NCBI GenBank assembly: GCA_021018995.1
Contig: CM037595.1
Coordinates: 89,546,991 to 89,610,990, forward strand
DNA: 64,000 bases
Origin: Chloranthus sessilifolius
Taxonomy: Eukaryota > Streptophyta > Magnoliopsida > Chloranthales > Chloranthaceae
Direction of reading: 5' to 3'
Positions 11,386 through 22,491 of the stretch are shown here, one piece after another; positions within the stretch are counted from its first letter, which is position 1; each line of letters opens with the position of its first letter. The position numbers and the translations under genes are program-made. The notes below the pieces were generated by a model that saw only the letters and a program-made list of their open reading frames with translations, was not told where the DNA came from and did no database searches.

Positions 11386-12413
11386 TGATGCAGAAACTAA
11401 CACGATGCAAATATGATGGGCTGAGATTATTTTAGAATTAACACGATTAATTGAAATATGAATTTTCCTCGCAAATTAACACTGAAATTAAAGAGAATTT
11501 CAATTAAACAATTTGATTTAGCCCAAAACAGTGTTACTTTCGCCGTACATTCTCTATAAGATCTAGAAGACAAGGGCTTTTTAGCGAACAACTAGATCTC
11601 CAACAGTTCAGGGCTTCGAACGAACTCTCAAGGGTTCTTTCGAATCCGAGCGGAATAAATTAATAAGAAGATTATGGGTCTTTAGCAATATAGGCTAAAA
11701 TAGAAGAAATTCCGTGTTAGGACTATTGAACGATTTTAGGTTAGGTTATGGAAATATCGAACAAGCAGAACACGCAATTAGTTCCGGATTTTGAGATGAA
11801 AAGTAATTAGATAATTAACCAAACACTTACACGTAGATGGAGATAAGAGTAGATAAAAAGGATAGAAAGTTAGTCTCGCACCAAACCGCATGCGGAAAGA
11901 AGAATTATTTTTCCAAGTCTTGAGAGAATCGCACCCTCGAAGAAAATTTTGATAAAAGCTCTCAATTTGCAAAAGCAATATTCAATAACCATTCATTTCT
12001 TAAAAGTGTATTTACAATGCCTTTATATAGGCAAACAAACCCTAACTAAGCAAAAACTCGAATTTAGAAAAACTCCTAATCTAAAAGAGAAACTAAAGCC
12101 TAAACTCTGAATGAAAATTAAACTTCGTACGTCATTTCTGCTTAAAGTCGCTCGAGCTAGCTTGGTTGTCGCTCAAGCGAGTCTTTAAAGTACTCACGCC
12201 AATCTTTCTGTTGATTCTCGCTCGAGCGAGCTTGGGCAGAGTTCTCGCTCAATCTTGTCGTCGATCTCGCTCAAGCGGAAACCGATATCGCTTGAGCGAT
12301 CTTGGGCAAAGAGTCATGCTCCCTTGCCGGCCCTGATTGTTTGAAGCTTCTTGGACTTCTTCTTGGGTCTCCGGTACATGATAAAGGGCAGTTTGACTTG
12401 GATATCCCCATCA
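11386..12413 (-). mobile_element. Solo LTR (gypsy, A/B/F-related), target duplication GTAGT
   Basis: On the minus strand it starts TGATGGGGATATCC (at 12413) and ends TTTCTGCATCA (at 11386), 1028 bp. Identical 5-bp direct repeats GTAGT flank it (11381-11385 and 12414-12418), with no internal region, so this is a whole solo LTR left by LTR-LTR recombination. Its U3 carries an array of CTCGCTCGAGCGAG-like palindromes (about 12150-12300). Confidence 0.92.
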
Positions 12414-13088
12414 GTAGTGTTATCAGATTAATAAGTACTATTGTTTTATACAGGTAGTACAAAACCAAGAGGAAAGAGTACCATGTGTATCAGTTGTGTC
12501 CAGCTTATATAGGCTGCTAATGAACAGACTTCGTCTTATGTTGAGCATCTCAACCTTGACATGCATAAAAAGTACCCCCCAGGGTTTATATAATTCATAC
12601 CTAAAAATATTTTTGCTAATTGACAACCCTCAGTCAAATATAGACTATTAAATCAAGTACCCACCACCCACCTATAAAAAAACAATCAATGGATTTGATC
12701 ACTTCAATTTCCCTATGTTAAAAACATTTAGCTACAAACAAAGATCAAGAAATCCTTCTAGAACTTGAAATGAGTTGTTTGTCGTTCATGTCTAATCACT
12801 AACTCAAACTACTTGCATAATTGACTTCTTTGTGTTTTCTATTGCACTCTATTGATTCATGATATGATTTCTATTTCCAAATACATAACATGATAGTCCC
12901 ATATTTTTTTCAGAAATATGGGAAAATGGTGAGAGGGGTTTGGCATTCGGTGAGAGGCGATTGGCGACCGATAAGAGGTGAATGGAACTACAAGAGGCGA
13001 GAGCCTTTTGACAAGGTAAGAAATCAATCTCCGATCGCAATACAGGCAGGATATTGGGTTTGATACCGTTGTGGGAATCTTAACTTCA
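12414..13088. other. Spacer and probable LINE 5' UTR
   Basis: No gene is seen. The first half is AT-rich. From about 12915 the sequence becomes G-rich (GGTGAGAGGGG, AGAGGCGATTGG) and probably belongs to the 5' UTR of the LINE that follows. The exact LINE 5' end and its target duplication were not found. Confidence 0.4.
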
Positions 13089-14360
13089 GATGGAGAAAAT
13101 TCTGTCACCGATTGAGTTGTGGGAAAACATAAGGAGAATGGAAAATCTGTGAGGAAGGATGATGCAAAAATCAATGGAATAAAAGATCGTGGACAAACTA
13201 CTCTGTCTAAAGAGCAGTATCAAGATTTGCAGAATGGGTGGCAGATTGCAGGAAAAGGATTTAAGGGTAAAAGTATTATGAGACAATGGGGAGATAAGGA
13301 CAAAGTGGTTGGTAATCATGGTCATCAGATTAATAATATCAAAGATAATGGTATGAATCCACGGGCTGTGGAACTAAAACAGAAATCTGTTTTCTTAGGG
13401 GAATCATCTATCGAGCATCCATTGGTATTTGAAGGAAGAGGTTCTAAGTTGGAGGAGTCTCATAAAAAGAAAAAAAATTAATGGAACAAAATCCACAATT
13501 CTGTGTTGACATTGAAGGGAAATGCTATGATAAAAGCAAAGAAAATTACAGATAAATGGACTCATTGTTAGATTCAAAAGTGGCTACCCTTCATTGTCTT
13601 ATATACAAAATTACTTACATAAAACAAAAACCTCAAGCATCTATCTTTTCAAAACAAAATATTCTTCTCACTTTCAAGGAGGATGAGTTTCTCCTTGTTG
13701 TTGAAGCTTGCAAAAAGAACTTTTTATGGGGAGGACAGGAGGTAGAGTGCTATCATTGGAATACTGAAGGAGGGTGTCGGCTTCAAAAAGAGGGTCATGG
13801 AGTTTGGCTAAGAGTGATGGGCCTTCCCCTCTATGTCTGGACTAATGAGCTCTTCAGCAGAATCGGTGGCTGCTGTGGGATGTTTCTTGGGGTCGACAGA
13901 GGGACCTGCACCTTCATTGAGACAAGGTTCGCGTGAATCTTGGTCTGAGGGGGGGGACCATAGGAGTACCATTCCTCGATGTGGGGATGTCAAGATCAAC
14001 GGACTGCGGCATCGGATCTTTATTGAACTCGAGACGAGGAAGGGATTCTGGTTGGTGACCATGCTAAAGACAAGGCCGTCGGCATTGGGCGGGGTTGCAT
14101 AAATCACCCGATGACGAGCAATGTACTATCGTCAGAAGACCACCCAGTTGATCGGGAGAGGAAGGCTCAAGATATTGCAGATCATCGGATCGGTAACTTC
14201 GGCAGCAGGGTCGAACGGGAGTCAGCGGCGATATGGAGGCTGGAAAGCTCTACCTTAGCAGGGCGGCATGGTAATTTCGGCAAGTTTGGGGTGGAGAAAT
14301 CTCAAGCAGATTCTCAGCTAAAGCTAACACCCGATAAGGGCACAAACGGGGGAGGAGTTG
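13089..14360 (+). pseudogene. LINE ORF1, N-terminal part (DUF4283-like)
   Basis: Open stretches lie at 13119-13481, 13556-13936 and 14111-14360 in differing frames. The first is basic (GKHKENGKSVRKDD) and probably nucleic-acid binding. The second carries HGVWLRVMGLPLYVWTNE followed by IGGCCGMFLGVDRGT, the signature of the DUF4283 domain in plant L1 ORF1 proteins. The frame changes between these stretches show decay. At 14360 composite F interrupts the ORF. Confidence 0.7.
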
Positions 14361-15485
14361 TGATGCGGAAACTAACACAATGCAGATGCTAGGGCTGAGA
14401 TTAATCAGTGAATTAATATAAATAATTAAAATACGAATTTTCTAACAGTGCTACTTTTCACGTACGTTCCCTATTAGATCTAGAAGACTAGGATTTTTAT
14501 CGAACGACTAGGTTTCTGACAGCTTAGGGTTTTGAATGAACTCACAAGTGGGTTCTTTCGACTCCGTGTTGAATTATCAACGAAAAGATTCCAAGTATAT
14601 TGAATCACAGGGCTCAAATGGACTAAATCCCGTGTTAGGACGATTGAACGATCTTTGGTTGGGTCACGGGAAGATCAACAAGTGAAACAAACGATTTATT
14701 TTCGAATCTTAGGAATGAAATAACTAGAAAACGTTTAAAAAACTTACACGTAACTCGGAGATAAAAGTATATAGAAGGGAGAGAAAAGTTGGCCGCACAC
14801 CAAACAGCAAGCAGAACAAATATTCACTCTTCAAGTGAGAGAATCACACCCTCACAGAAAACTTTATTCAAAAGCTATCAAGTTTGCAAAGCAAAAATTT
14901 TCATTAACCATCATCCTTAAATTGTGCTAGTTAACATAAATTTGAAATTAAAGAGTCTTAAAACAACTAAAACACTAAAGTGACAAGTTTTGCCTCAAAA
15001 ACCCGTAATTCTATAAAATCTCGGGTGCGTCTCACAGACGCCCATCCTGTTGTTAAGGACGTCTGTTCTCTCTTCATGGATGCTCGGCGCTTGCAATGCA
15101 CACCAAAACAGTGAGCCCCCATCATGGGTTAAAATTTCGGAAAAACGATACAAATCATCCAACCCCAAAACCGATACGTATCGAACAATACTTATCGGTA
15201 TCGGACGATACATTCCAATGTATCGTCCGAAATTTTGGATTTTTCTATGAGGCACCGATATGATACCTTGAATGTACCGTATTGGTGAGGTCCAAAACCG
15301 ATATGTATCGGTATCGGTGAGGTCCAAAACCAATATGTATCGGTTGTCTGTACTGTTCCATAGACATCCGTCCTGAAGTAGCTTTCACGGGCATTTTAAA
15401 AACCCTTTCGTGGGCCCACTTTCTCTTTCGATGTCTCCTCTTTATCCGGCCACAATCTCGACGTGTAGGCTTCAATTCCGCATTG
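14361..15485 (-). repeat. Composite F, 3' LTR
   Basis: On the plus strand it starts TGATGCGGAAACTAACAC and ends against a polypurine tract (AGTAGGGGGAA on the minus strand, 15484-15496). It shares the GGCCTCACACCAAA-like and ACGTCCGT blocks with its sister LTRs. The palindromic TATCGG repeat copy 2 lies inside it. Confidence 0.8.
15122..15338. repeat. Palindromic TATCGTCCGATACGTATCGG repeat, copy 2, inside an LTR
   Basis: About 215 bp of CCGATACGTATCGG-type motifs replace a few bases present at the same place in the two sister LTRs of composite F (compare 17260-17275 and 18127-18145). It begins CATGGGTTAAAATTTCGG and ends with two copies of a 32-bp GGTGAGGTCCAAAACC unit. It therefore looks like a mobile insert rather than an LTR part. 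Confidence 0.75.
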
Positions 15486-16429
15486 TTCCCCCTACTTTGA
15501 AGAAGTTCGACCTCGAACTTTGGCTGACATGAATTTTCATCACGGAGGCCACAGACAATATACATGGAACCTCAATCGGAAGCAGCTTGGACAAGTAAAC
15601 CGGATTCAACTCGGGCGAGATCTGGTTTATCTCTGATACATCAACGGGAATAACGTCAACACACAACCAACACGATCCTGGGACCTGTGGGTCATGGGAC
15701 CGATAGACTTCCTTGCGAATAATTGTTCTTCAACGATCTTGAACTCGGTAGGACTTGTTGCGGAAACTTGCTCTTCAATGGTGTCGGGATTAGTACTGAT
15801 ATTGACCATAAGAAGGTTTTCATCAACCGGTACGAAATCTTTGACCGATTTTGGTGCTATCACAGGTTCGGGTAGATGATCAATAACAATTTTGGGTGAG
15901 ATGAGGTCAGCTAAGGTAACTATTGTTACGAGCTTGATTTCTTGAACGGGCTTTGGGCTGTAAGCTGTTACGGGAGCTGCAACCGATATAGATTTTACAC
16001 CGATAATGGGATCCATAACGGGTGTAAGTGTCATAACGGTTATGAGATTAAAACGGACAGTTGGTGATGGGGTTAGGTTAACAGACACGAAATTTGAAAG
16101 CTTAAATCTCAAAGCTTCAAGTCTCGCCGATATGATTTCCTCTCATAGTGTGAGAAGAAAATCCTTAAAAGTAAACGCTCGAATATCTAAAACTGGCCAA
16201 CATTGAGTTGTTAAATTCAAATACCTCAAACTCCGCGATCTAGCTTTCACTGCCTCCCATATTTGTCCAATCATAGAAATCGTCTGATGCAAATCAAGTC
16301 TCTTCTGCCGATCTACGAACGATCCCATGTTAGCCATTTGATCATTCGACTCGTGAAAGGCATCGATAAACTATCTTTACTCATGATGGACTTCACGCGC
16401 CGAGTGTTGAACTTGCTTTGATACCAATT
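15486..16429 (-). other. Composite F internal region
   Basis: It contains a minus-strand open stretch of 161 codons (15627-16112) rich in Val, Pro, Thr and Ile (for example SVAAPVTAYSPKPVQEIK) and another at 16143-16337. Neither matches a retroelement enzyme that I recognise. The primer site TGGTATCAAAGC lies at 16415-16426 on the minus strand, just inside the middle LTR. Confidence 0.6.
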
Positions 16430-17414
16430 TGAAGCAGAAAACTAACACAATGCAGATGTTAGCTGAGATTAATCAGTGAATTAATATAAATAATTAAAAT
16501 ACGAATTTTTTAACAAATTATCACAGAAAATAGTAAGAATTTCAATTAATTAATTTTTTGATTTGGCCCAAAATAGTGTTATTTTCGCGTACATTCCCTA
16601 TTAGATCTAGAAGACTAGGGTTCTTAGAGAACGACTAGGTCTCCGACAGCTTCGGGTTTCGAATGAACTCACAAGTGGGTTCTTTCGACTCCATGCGAAA
16701 TTATCAACGAAAAGATTCCAGGTATATTAGATCACAGGGCTCAAATGGACTAAAAATCCCGTGTTAAGACGATTGAACGATCTTTGGTTGGGTCACGGGA
16801 AGATTGACAAGCAAAACAAACGATTTATTTTTGGATCTTAGGAATGAAATAACTAGAAAACGTTTAAAATACTTACAAGTAACTCGGAGATAAAAGTAGA
16901 TAAAAGGGAGAGAAAAGTTGGCCTCACACAAAACCGCACGTGGAACAAAGAATCACTCTTCAAGTTGAGAGAATCACACCCTCACAAAAAACTTTGCTCA
17001 AAAGCTCTCAAGTTCGGAAAGCAAAATTTTTCATTAACCATCCTCCTTAAATTGTATTACAAGGCCTATATATAGACAAACCAAACCCTAGTTAACATAC
17101 ATTCAAAATTAAAGAGTCCTAAAGCAACTAAAACACTGAAATGACAAGTTTTGCCTCAAAAACCCATAATTCCGTCAAATCTCAGACGCGTCACACGGAC
17201 GTTCATTCTCTCTTCACGGACGTCAGTCGCCTGCAATGCGCGCCAAAACAGTGAACCCCCATTTCATGGACGTTCGTATTGTTCCATGGATGTTTGTCTT
17301 GAAGTAGCTTTAACGGGCCTTTTAAAAACCCATTCGCGGGTCCACTTTCTCTTTCGATGTCTCCTGTTCTTCCGACCATGATCTCGATGTGTAGGCTTCA
17401 ATTCTGTATTATCA
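16430..17414 (-). repeat. Composite F, middle LTR
   Basis: On the minus strand it runs from TGATAATACAGAATTGAAG (17414) to GTTTTCTGCTTCA (16430), 985 bp. It holds a TATATAGGC TATA-like region near 17065 and ACGTCCGT-type motifs at 17180-17310. Confidence 0.8.
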
Positions 17415-17754
17415 AAGCCAACTCTGGTTCACGATGAAGAAGATAATTGTTTTCGTTGACTCTTCGATGATACATTACATAAGACTATTTAGAGCTAAAG
17501 AGGATCTTTTGTCCTTATCAAAAGCTAACAACTTTGTTTAGTTATCCGATCTTCACAGCAAGTACATTCTTTTCTCTCCATATGGAATACTACCACATCA
17601 ACATATTTAGTTTCTTTGTTAACAACTTCAGCTGAGGGAAGTTTATCACCAACAATTTGATCTTTAACTCTATGAGGGTCATCGGATGGGTCTATGAATT
17701 GACTTGAATGATAGTGTCTAACATTCCCTCTCAAACTCAGTTGGGGACGCAACA

Positions 17755-18282
17755 GGAATTGCATGCTAACCCTAAAATAGTGTAATCACGGACGATAGGG
17801 GTTAGGGTTCTCGCTCGTCAATTAAAACAAAAATAAAAGGAAAATAGGGGTAGAAGAAGATCCAAGGAAGAATAGTTGGCCTCACACCAAACCGCACACG
17901 AAATGAAGAATCACTCTTCAAGTTAAGAGAATCACACCCTCACAGAAAACTTTATTCAAAAGCTCTCAAGTTTGCAAAGCAAAATTTTTCATTAACCATC
18001 CTCCTTAAAAACCCGTAATTCCTTCAAATCTCGGACACGTCTCATGGACGTCCGTCCTGTTGTCACAAACATCCATTCTCTCTTCACAAACATGCGTCAC
18101 CTGCAATGCGCACCAAATCAGTGATCCCCCATTTCACAAATGTCCATACTGTTCCACGGACATCCGTCCTGAAGTAATTTTAAACAAGCCTTTTAAAAAC
18201 TCATTCGCGGGTCCACTTTCTCTTTCAATGTCTCCTCTTTATCAGGCCACGATCTCGGTGTGTAGGCTTCAACTTCGTATTA
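17755..18282 (-). repeat. Composite F, third and shorter LTR
   Basis: It shares TTGGCCTCACACCAAACCG, the TCACTCTTCAAGTT block and the ACGTCCGT cluster with the other two LTRs. Its outer border touches the AGTTG target duplication at 18283-18287. The 17415-17754 DNA between it and the middle LTR has a minus-strand open stretch (HRVKDQIVGDKLPSAEVV) of unknown type. Confidence 0.7.
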
Positions 18283-18365
18283 AGTTGTTAATGGAGAGAA
18301 TCGGGGAGAAGATGCAGGAAGGAAATTGTTGGGTTCAAATTTTGAATTGGAAGATAATGGGTTAT
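18283..18365 (+). pseudogene. LINE ORF1, middle fragment
   Basis: An 83-bp LINE segment is sandwiched between composite F and element B. Its frame (NGENRGEDAGRKLLGSN) carries on from the ORF1 frame left of F and into the DNA right of B. The last five bases GTTAT are the left target duplication of B. Confidence 0.75.
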
Positions 18366-19480
18366 TGACGGGGACGCCACCAACAAAGACCTAGGGTTCA
18401 GGTCGTATAAGGTGTACCAACTGCGGAAGAAGCGATGGAAGGGCCAAGGAACGTCAAGAACCACCGAAGAAAGGCCCTAGATATCAACCCAGGGGGCACT
18501 AGGCGTCATTAGGCGACGAACGTGCGTAATACAAGGACGGATGTCCGGATTTTGGAGTGCTCATTGTTTTAGTGAACACGAACGTCTATAATATCAGGAC
18601 GGACGTCCAGATTTTGGAGTACTCACTATTTAGTGAGCACGGGTGTCCGTGACCATCACGAATGTCCGTGACCTCCAGCAACGAGCATCCGTGGTGCCCA
18701 ACGACTTAAGTAACGTATTTGTCCTTTTGTCCTTAGATTTTGTTCTTTTGTGTCAAAGTGTAAGTTACCATTTAGGGTAGCATAGTATTTTTCTATTTTA
18801 GGGTATTCTCTTTGTAAATGCTATAAAGCACAATTTTGTAAGCCATTTTTGGCACTTGATTGATTAATGAGAATGCATTGCATTTTGTCTTGTGAGAAGC
18901 TTGAAAAGTAAGTCTTCTTCCCCGAGAGGGATTTGGTGTGAGGCCAAGGGTGAGATGCCCATGTTACTTTGATTTTCTCCTTTACATTTTTTTCTTATTT
19001 GACCTCCTACTTTCTCCTTGAATCTTTGGCATCCTCTTCTCTCCCTTTTAATTGATTTTCTCATTTCCCAATCCTAGATCTAAAGTAACCTTGATGTTCA
19101 TCCTTATGGATTGAATCTAATCCTAGCCTGTTGATCCATAACCGTTGTTGGACTCGAGCTTGCTCGATTTGAGCCGTTAGCCGTTTCGATTCCAAAGCCC
19201 TAATGAAGAGCTATCGATTCCCCTGCAAGCTACGATCTAACGCCCCCGACCTAGATGAAGTGAGAGTTCTATCTCTCAGGTCGCCTCTTCCGCCATCTTA
19301 ATGGATCTCGGCGTCAGATTGGACCCTATGTGAATCAAAGCATGGACACCTAAGCGGAATCCCGAGAAACCCGAAGGTATCGCTTTAATTTGTGGTTGAT
19401 TGCTTAATTAGTTAGTTTAATTTCGGCAAAATCATCATATCATGGACATTCACGGATCTTAGGGTCGTTGTCCCGCATCA
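18366..19480 (+). repeat. Element B 5' LTR
   Basis: It starts TGACGGGGACGCCACC and ends TTGTCCCGCATCA, 1115 bp. U3 has a cluster of ACGGACGTCCGG-like motifs (about 18530-18690). The polyadenylation and R region lies near TTGGTGTGAGGCC. Confidence 0.9.
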
Positions 19481-19484
19481 GTTT

Positions 19485-19497
19485 TGGTATCAAAGCC
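19485..19497 (+). other. Element B primer-binding site
   Basis: TGGTATCAAAGCC lies four bases after the LTR end. It is an initiator-Met-tRNA-type primer site with one difference from the usual TGGTATCAGAGCC. Confidence 0.85.
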
Positions 19498-19666
19498 AAG
19501 TTCTAGGTTAGGGCATATTCTATTTCACTTTCATTTGATTTTATTTTCATTAGTTTGTTCATTTGCATGCACGCTGTGTTTGTCAAAATTCCACACGTGT
19601 GTTTCGTAGTTGCTTGTCATTTCATAAGTTGTCATTATAGAACCTGCATAGTGAGTCATAGTCACC

Positions 19667-19832
19667 ATGGACTCGAATGTGCTTGCTGATGTACTTAAAG
19701 GTATTCAAGCCTTGATGATCACCATGAACGAGAGGTTGAATGTTATGGAGGGGGCCCAAACCGCTATAGCCACTACTAATGAGTTGCTCCTCGACCACTT
19801 GAGTTGATTAGAAGAGAATGAGGAGCACTGCG
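19667..19832 (+). pseudogene. Element B gag, N-terminal part
   Basis: It begins MDSNVLADVLKGIQALM and is coiled-coil-like (NERLNVMEGAQTAIATTNELL), matching the start of gag in element A. Element D begins at about 19833. Confidence 0.75.
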
Positions 19833-21055
19833 ACCGACCATTGAATCTTATACCATTGAAAAGTAGTTCCCAGCTTTCCAACAAGCCAAGAATCACCTCA
19901 ATCCGAGCTGTGCTTCAAAAGATACAACAATCTGAAGAATGTTCTGAGACTACATCTGGCTGGGGCATGCTTGGCGTGTGTATTACACACGCCAAATACA
20001 GGTGGGCTCCTCAGCGGCCTCTGAACTTCCAAGACACTGTAGCTATGCTTGGTGTGTGTAATACACACGCCAAGCTTTGCTACAGTAACCTTTGGTTTTT
20101 GTCCGAATTTCACTTTTGGGATTTGACTGTTGACCATCTCAATGTTTAGGGTGGGTTTCATTAGGACCGTTGCACCCCTGTGTACCCTATTTGCAACTCC
20201 CTAGTCATTTGAAACCTCACCCTATCATCTACCATTGAAACCCATTGCCCACATATCCCAAACCTTGAAATCCTATGAATCCTTAGATATTAGGATTACC
20301 TAATCGCTAATGCCATTGGCATTTAAGTACCCCTTAACCCTCTCATTTCCTATAAATTGAGAGGCACCCCTCCCTTTACAAAGGCTTGAAAAAATTTCTA
20401 AAGAGAAAAGATTAAGAGATCCTTTCCCCCCTTTGGTGCGCCAAACCCATAAAAATTCCAGAATTCCAAAACCTCCTTTGAGCCCTATATTCCATCATAG
20501 GTCCCTTAGTTTAGGTGAGAGCTACCCCCTAACCCTCCTCTTCTACCCCTTAGCTAGCAAGCTTTAGAGGTTAGAACCCACTACTCCATCATCCAAGCAA
20601 TCGGAAGCTAATTAAGTGCACCTACGTGAAGGTCCACAAGTGTACGAGAGCTCCAGCTCTCCCCTCTACTCCTCTACCTTCCTTGCTTTTCCTCTATCCA
20701 AGCATTCAAGCCATTACGCCGCCAAAGATTCGGTGTTTGCGAAGAGCTTGATAGGATCATAGTGCCTTCGGGCAAAAGTAAGTGTTTTTTATTTTATATT
20801 CATTTAGGCCATAAGTAGAGACCGCTTCAGAGCGGGTTGATCAGGTGCCTAACACCTTCCCTATCGATAACCGAAGCCCCTACCCAAGAGCCTTTGGCGT
20901 TAGACTGGCGAATCAGAGCCATATTTTTGGTACTTCGATGCTTATAAAATTAATTTGAGGTTTCCCGGGACACCAAAAGCTCCGGGTGACGATTCTAGTT
21001 TTTTATTAAACGAGCGCATCGTTGTGACAGACTCGCGAGAGCCCACGGTTGCACA
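19833..21055 (+). repeat. Element D 5' LTR (left border approximate)
   Basis: It ends CCCACGGTTGCACA at 21055, matching the 3' LTR end at 43875. A TATA-like CCTATAAATTGAGAGG (about 20350) suggests the promoter. Two hairpins with arms GGCGTGTGTA/TACACACGCC lie in U3 (19971-19995, 20048-20073). The C-rich block CTCTCCCCTCTACTCCTC (about 20659) marks where the shared 3' LTR sequence begins. Confidence 0.75.
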
Positions 21056-21057
21056 GA

Positions 21058-21075
21058 TGGCGACTCTGCTGGGGA
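21058..21075 (+). other. Element D primer-binding site, tRNA-Arg type
   Basis: TGGCGACTCTGCTGGGGA lies two bases after the LTR end. It is complementary to the 3' end of a plant tRNA-Arg (…CCCCAGCAGAGTCGCCA), the primer known for Ogre elements. Confidence 0.8.
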
Positions 21076-22490
21076 GTAGCTAGTAGAGCTTCCCCTTGAA
21101 ATTTGGCTTTTTTTATTTTTTTTACTAACCCTTGGCTGTTTTCTCTTAGTTTCACTCACCCCTACGATTCGATCTTGTTTTTACTTACCCCTACTTTTCC
21201 GTCATTTACGTGCCTTAGCCGATTGGCGGGCCTACTTGAGCATCGTCTTTACAATTCCTTTATTTTCTGTCATTTACATGCCTTAGTCGATTTGTGGGCT
21301 TACTTGCGCATTTACATGCCTTAGCCGTTTGACGGGCCTACGTGAGCATTTAATTTATTGCAATCATATCCTACCAGTGGACGCCGGCCCGTAGAAGCGG
21401 CACGGGACCCTTACCCCCCGTTTTTGAACTTTTAAGCAAACTCCCTTAAAATTGAAGTTAAAATTAAACCAAGAAGGGGACTTAATTGAATTTTTACGAG
21501 GGTAGATTTTATAAGAGTTGGGATTTCTAGGCAAAGATATAAACACCCGGTTCTTAGTACCTTCGAGCAAAAGGCAGCCCCTAGTGGTAATGATCCTGAA
21601 AAGTACCACCCCATCCAATATCTGAGAAGGCGCTTGCGCTGGAGGTATATAGGGTGGGTAACCGATCTTGTTACAAAGCTTAAAACCCTTGGGGAGTGCG
21701 TTTAGTTGCCCCAAATCAAACCTTGTATCCCTAAGTTCGGTGAGGAGGGACCCGCTACAACAAGGAAGTCAGTCCCCGGAAGCATCGCTTCTAAGAAAGC
21801 AAACAAAGAAGACCAATTTCGAACTTGTTGTTCTACTGTGTATATAACTATACATTTTGTTTATACTTGGCGCGTGTAATAAACACACCAAGCTTAATTT
21901 TCCCAGGTCTACTTTGGCGTGTATATTACACACGCCAAGCCAAATCAGACCAGAGTCAACCTGACGTGTATAATACACACGCCAACCCTACCCTGGGTTA
22001 GGCAGCCCGAGTCTGAGGCCCGTTCTCACTTTCTCGAGTCCCCCGCTTAGTGGTTTAGCACCTCTGATAGGTCCCGCACTATTCGACACCCAATACGCCC
22101 CTGCCGGTCAAAAGAGGGCAATTTCTTATTGACCCTCTCAGGGGGATCGGGTTGTTTGCGTTGATTCTCATACCTTCAATAGATCAAAGGGTTCCCCTTT
22201 TGACTCTTCCAAAGTGTATCGGGATCCCGCCACGGAAGTTATTTAAGGTACAAATACCACCCGAAACGGGAATTCAAGGGCCTCGGAAATCTTCATCATA
22301 AAAATCAAACTTACCAAATTTTCAAAGAAACCAAAAACCCAAAAAGAAGGGAAAACCGAAAAAATTGTGGTGCCGGCACCACGGCATCACCTTACCCCAC
22401 GACATCGCCTTACCCCCCGTCGTCCCGCAAAGGGAGGAGGAAACTTTACGGGCTCCATCCGAGGCACCCGTACCCAACCTGCCGCCAAGC
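21076..22490 (+). other. Element D leader region
   Basis: About 1.4 kb without a convincing coding region. It carries three more hairpins of the GGCGTGTGTA/TACACACGCC type (21866-21892, 21913-21939, 21961-21985). Long leaders are normal in Ogre-type elements. Confidence 0.6.
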
Positions 22491-22491
22491 C

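Larger units (their letters stand above)
14361..18282 (-). mobile_element. Composite F: non-autonomous gypsy-type element with three LTRs
   Basis: The order is LTR (14361-15485), internal region, LTR (16430-17414), second internal-like region, and a shorter LTR (about 17755-18282). The outer borders are flanked by identical AGTTG repeats (14356-14360 and 18283-18287), so the three-LTR structure behaves as one insertion in LINE ORF1. On the minus strand a primer site follows the middle LTR and a polypurine tract precedes the 14361-15485 LTR. No RT or integrase is seen, so it looks non-autonomous (LARD-like). Fossil; the paired LTRs are clearly diverged. Confidence 0.75.
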
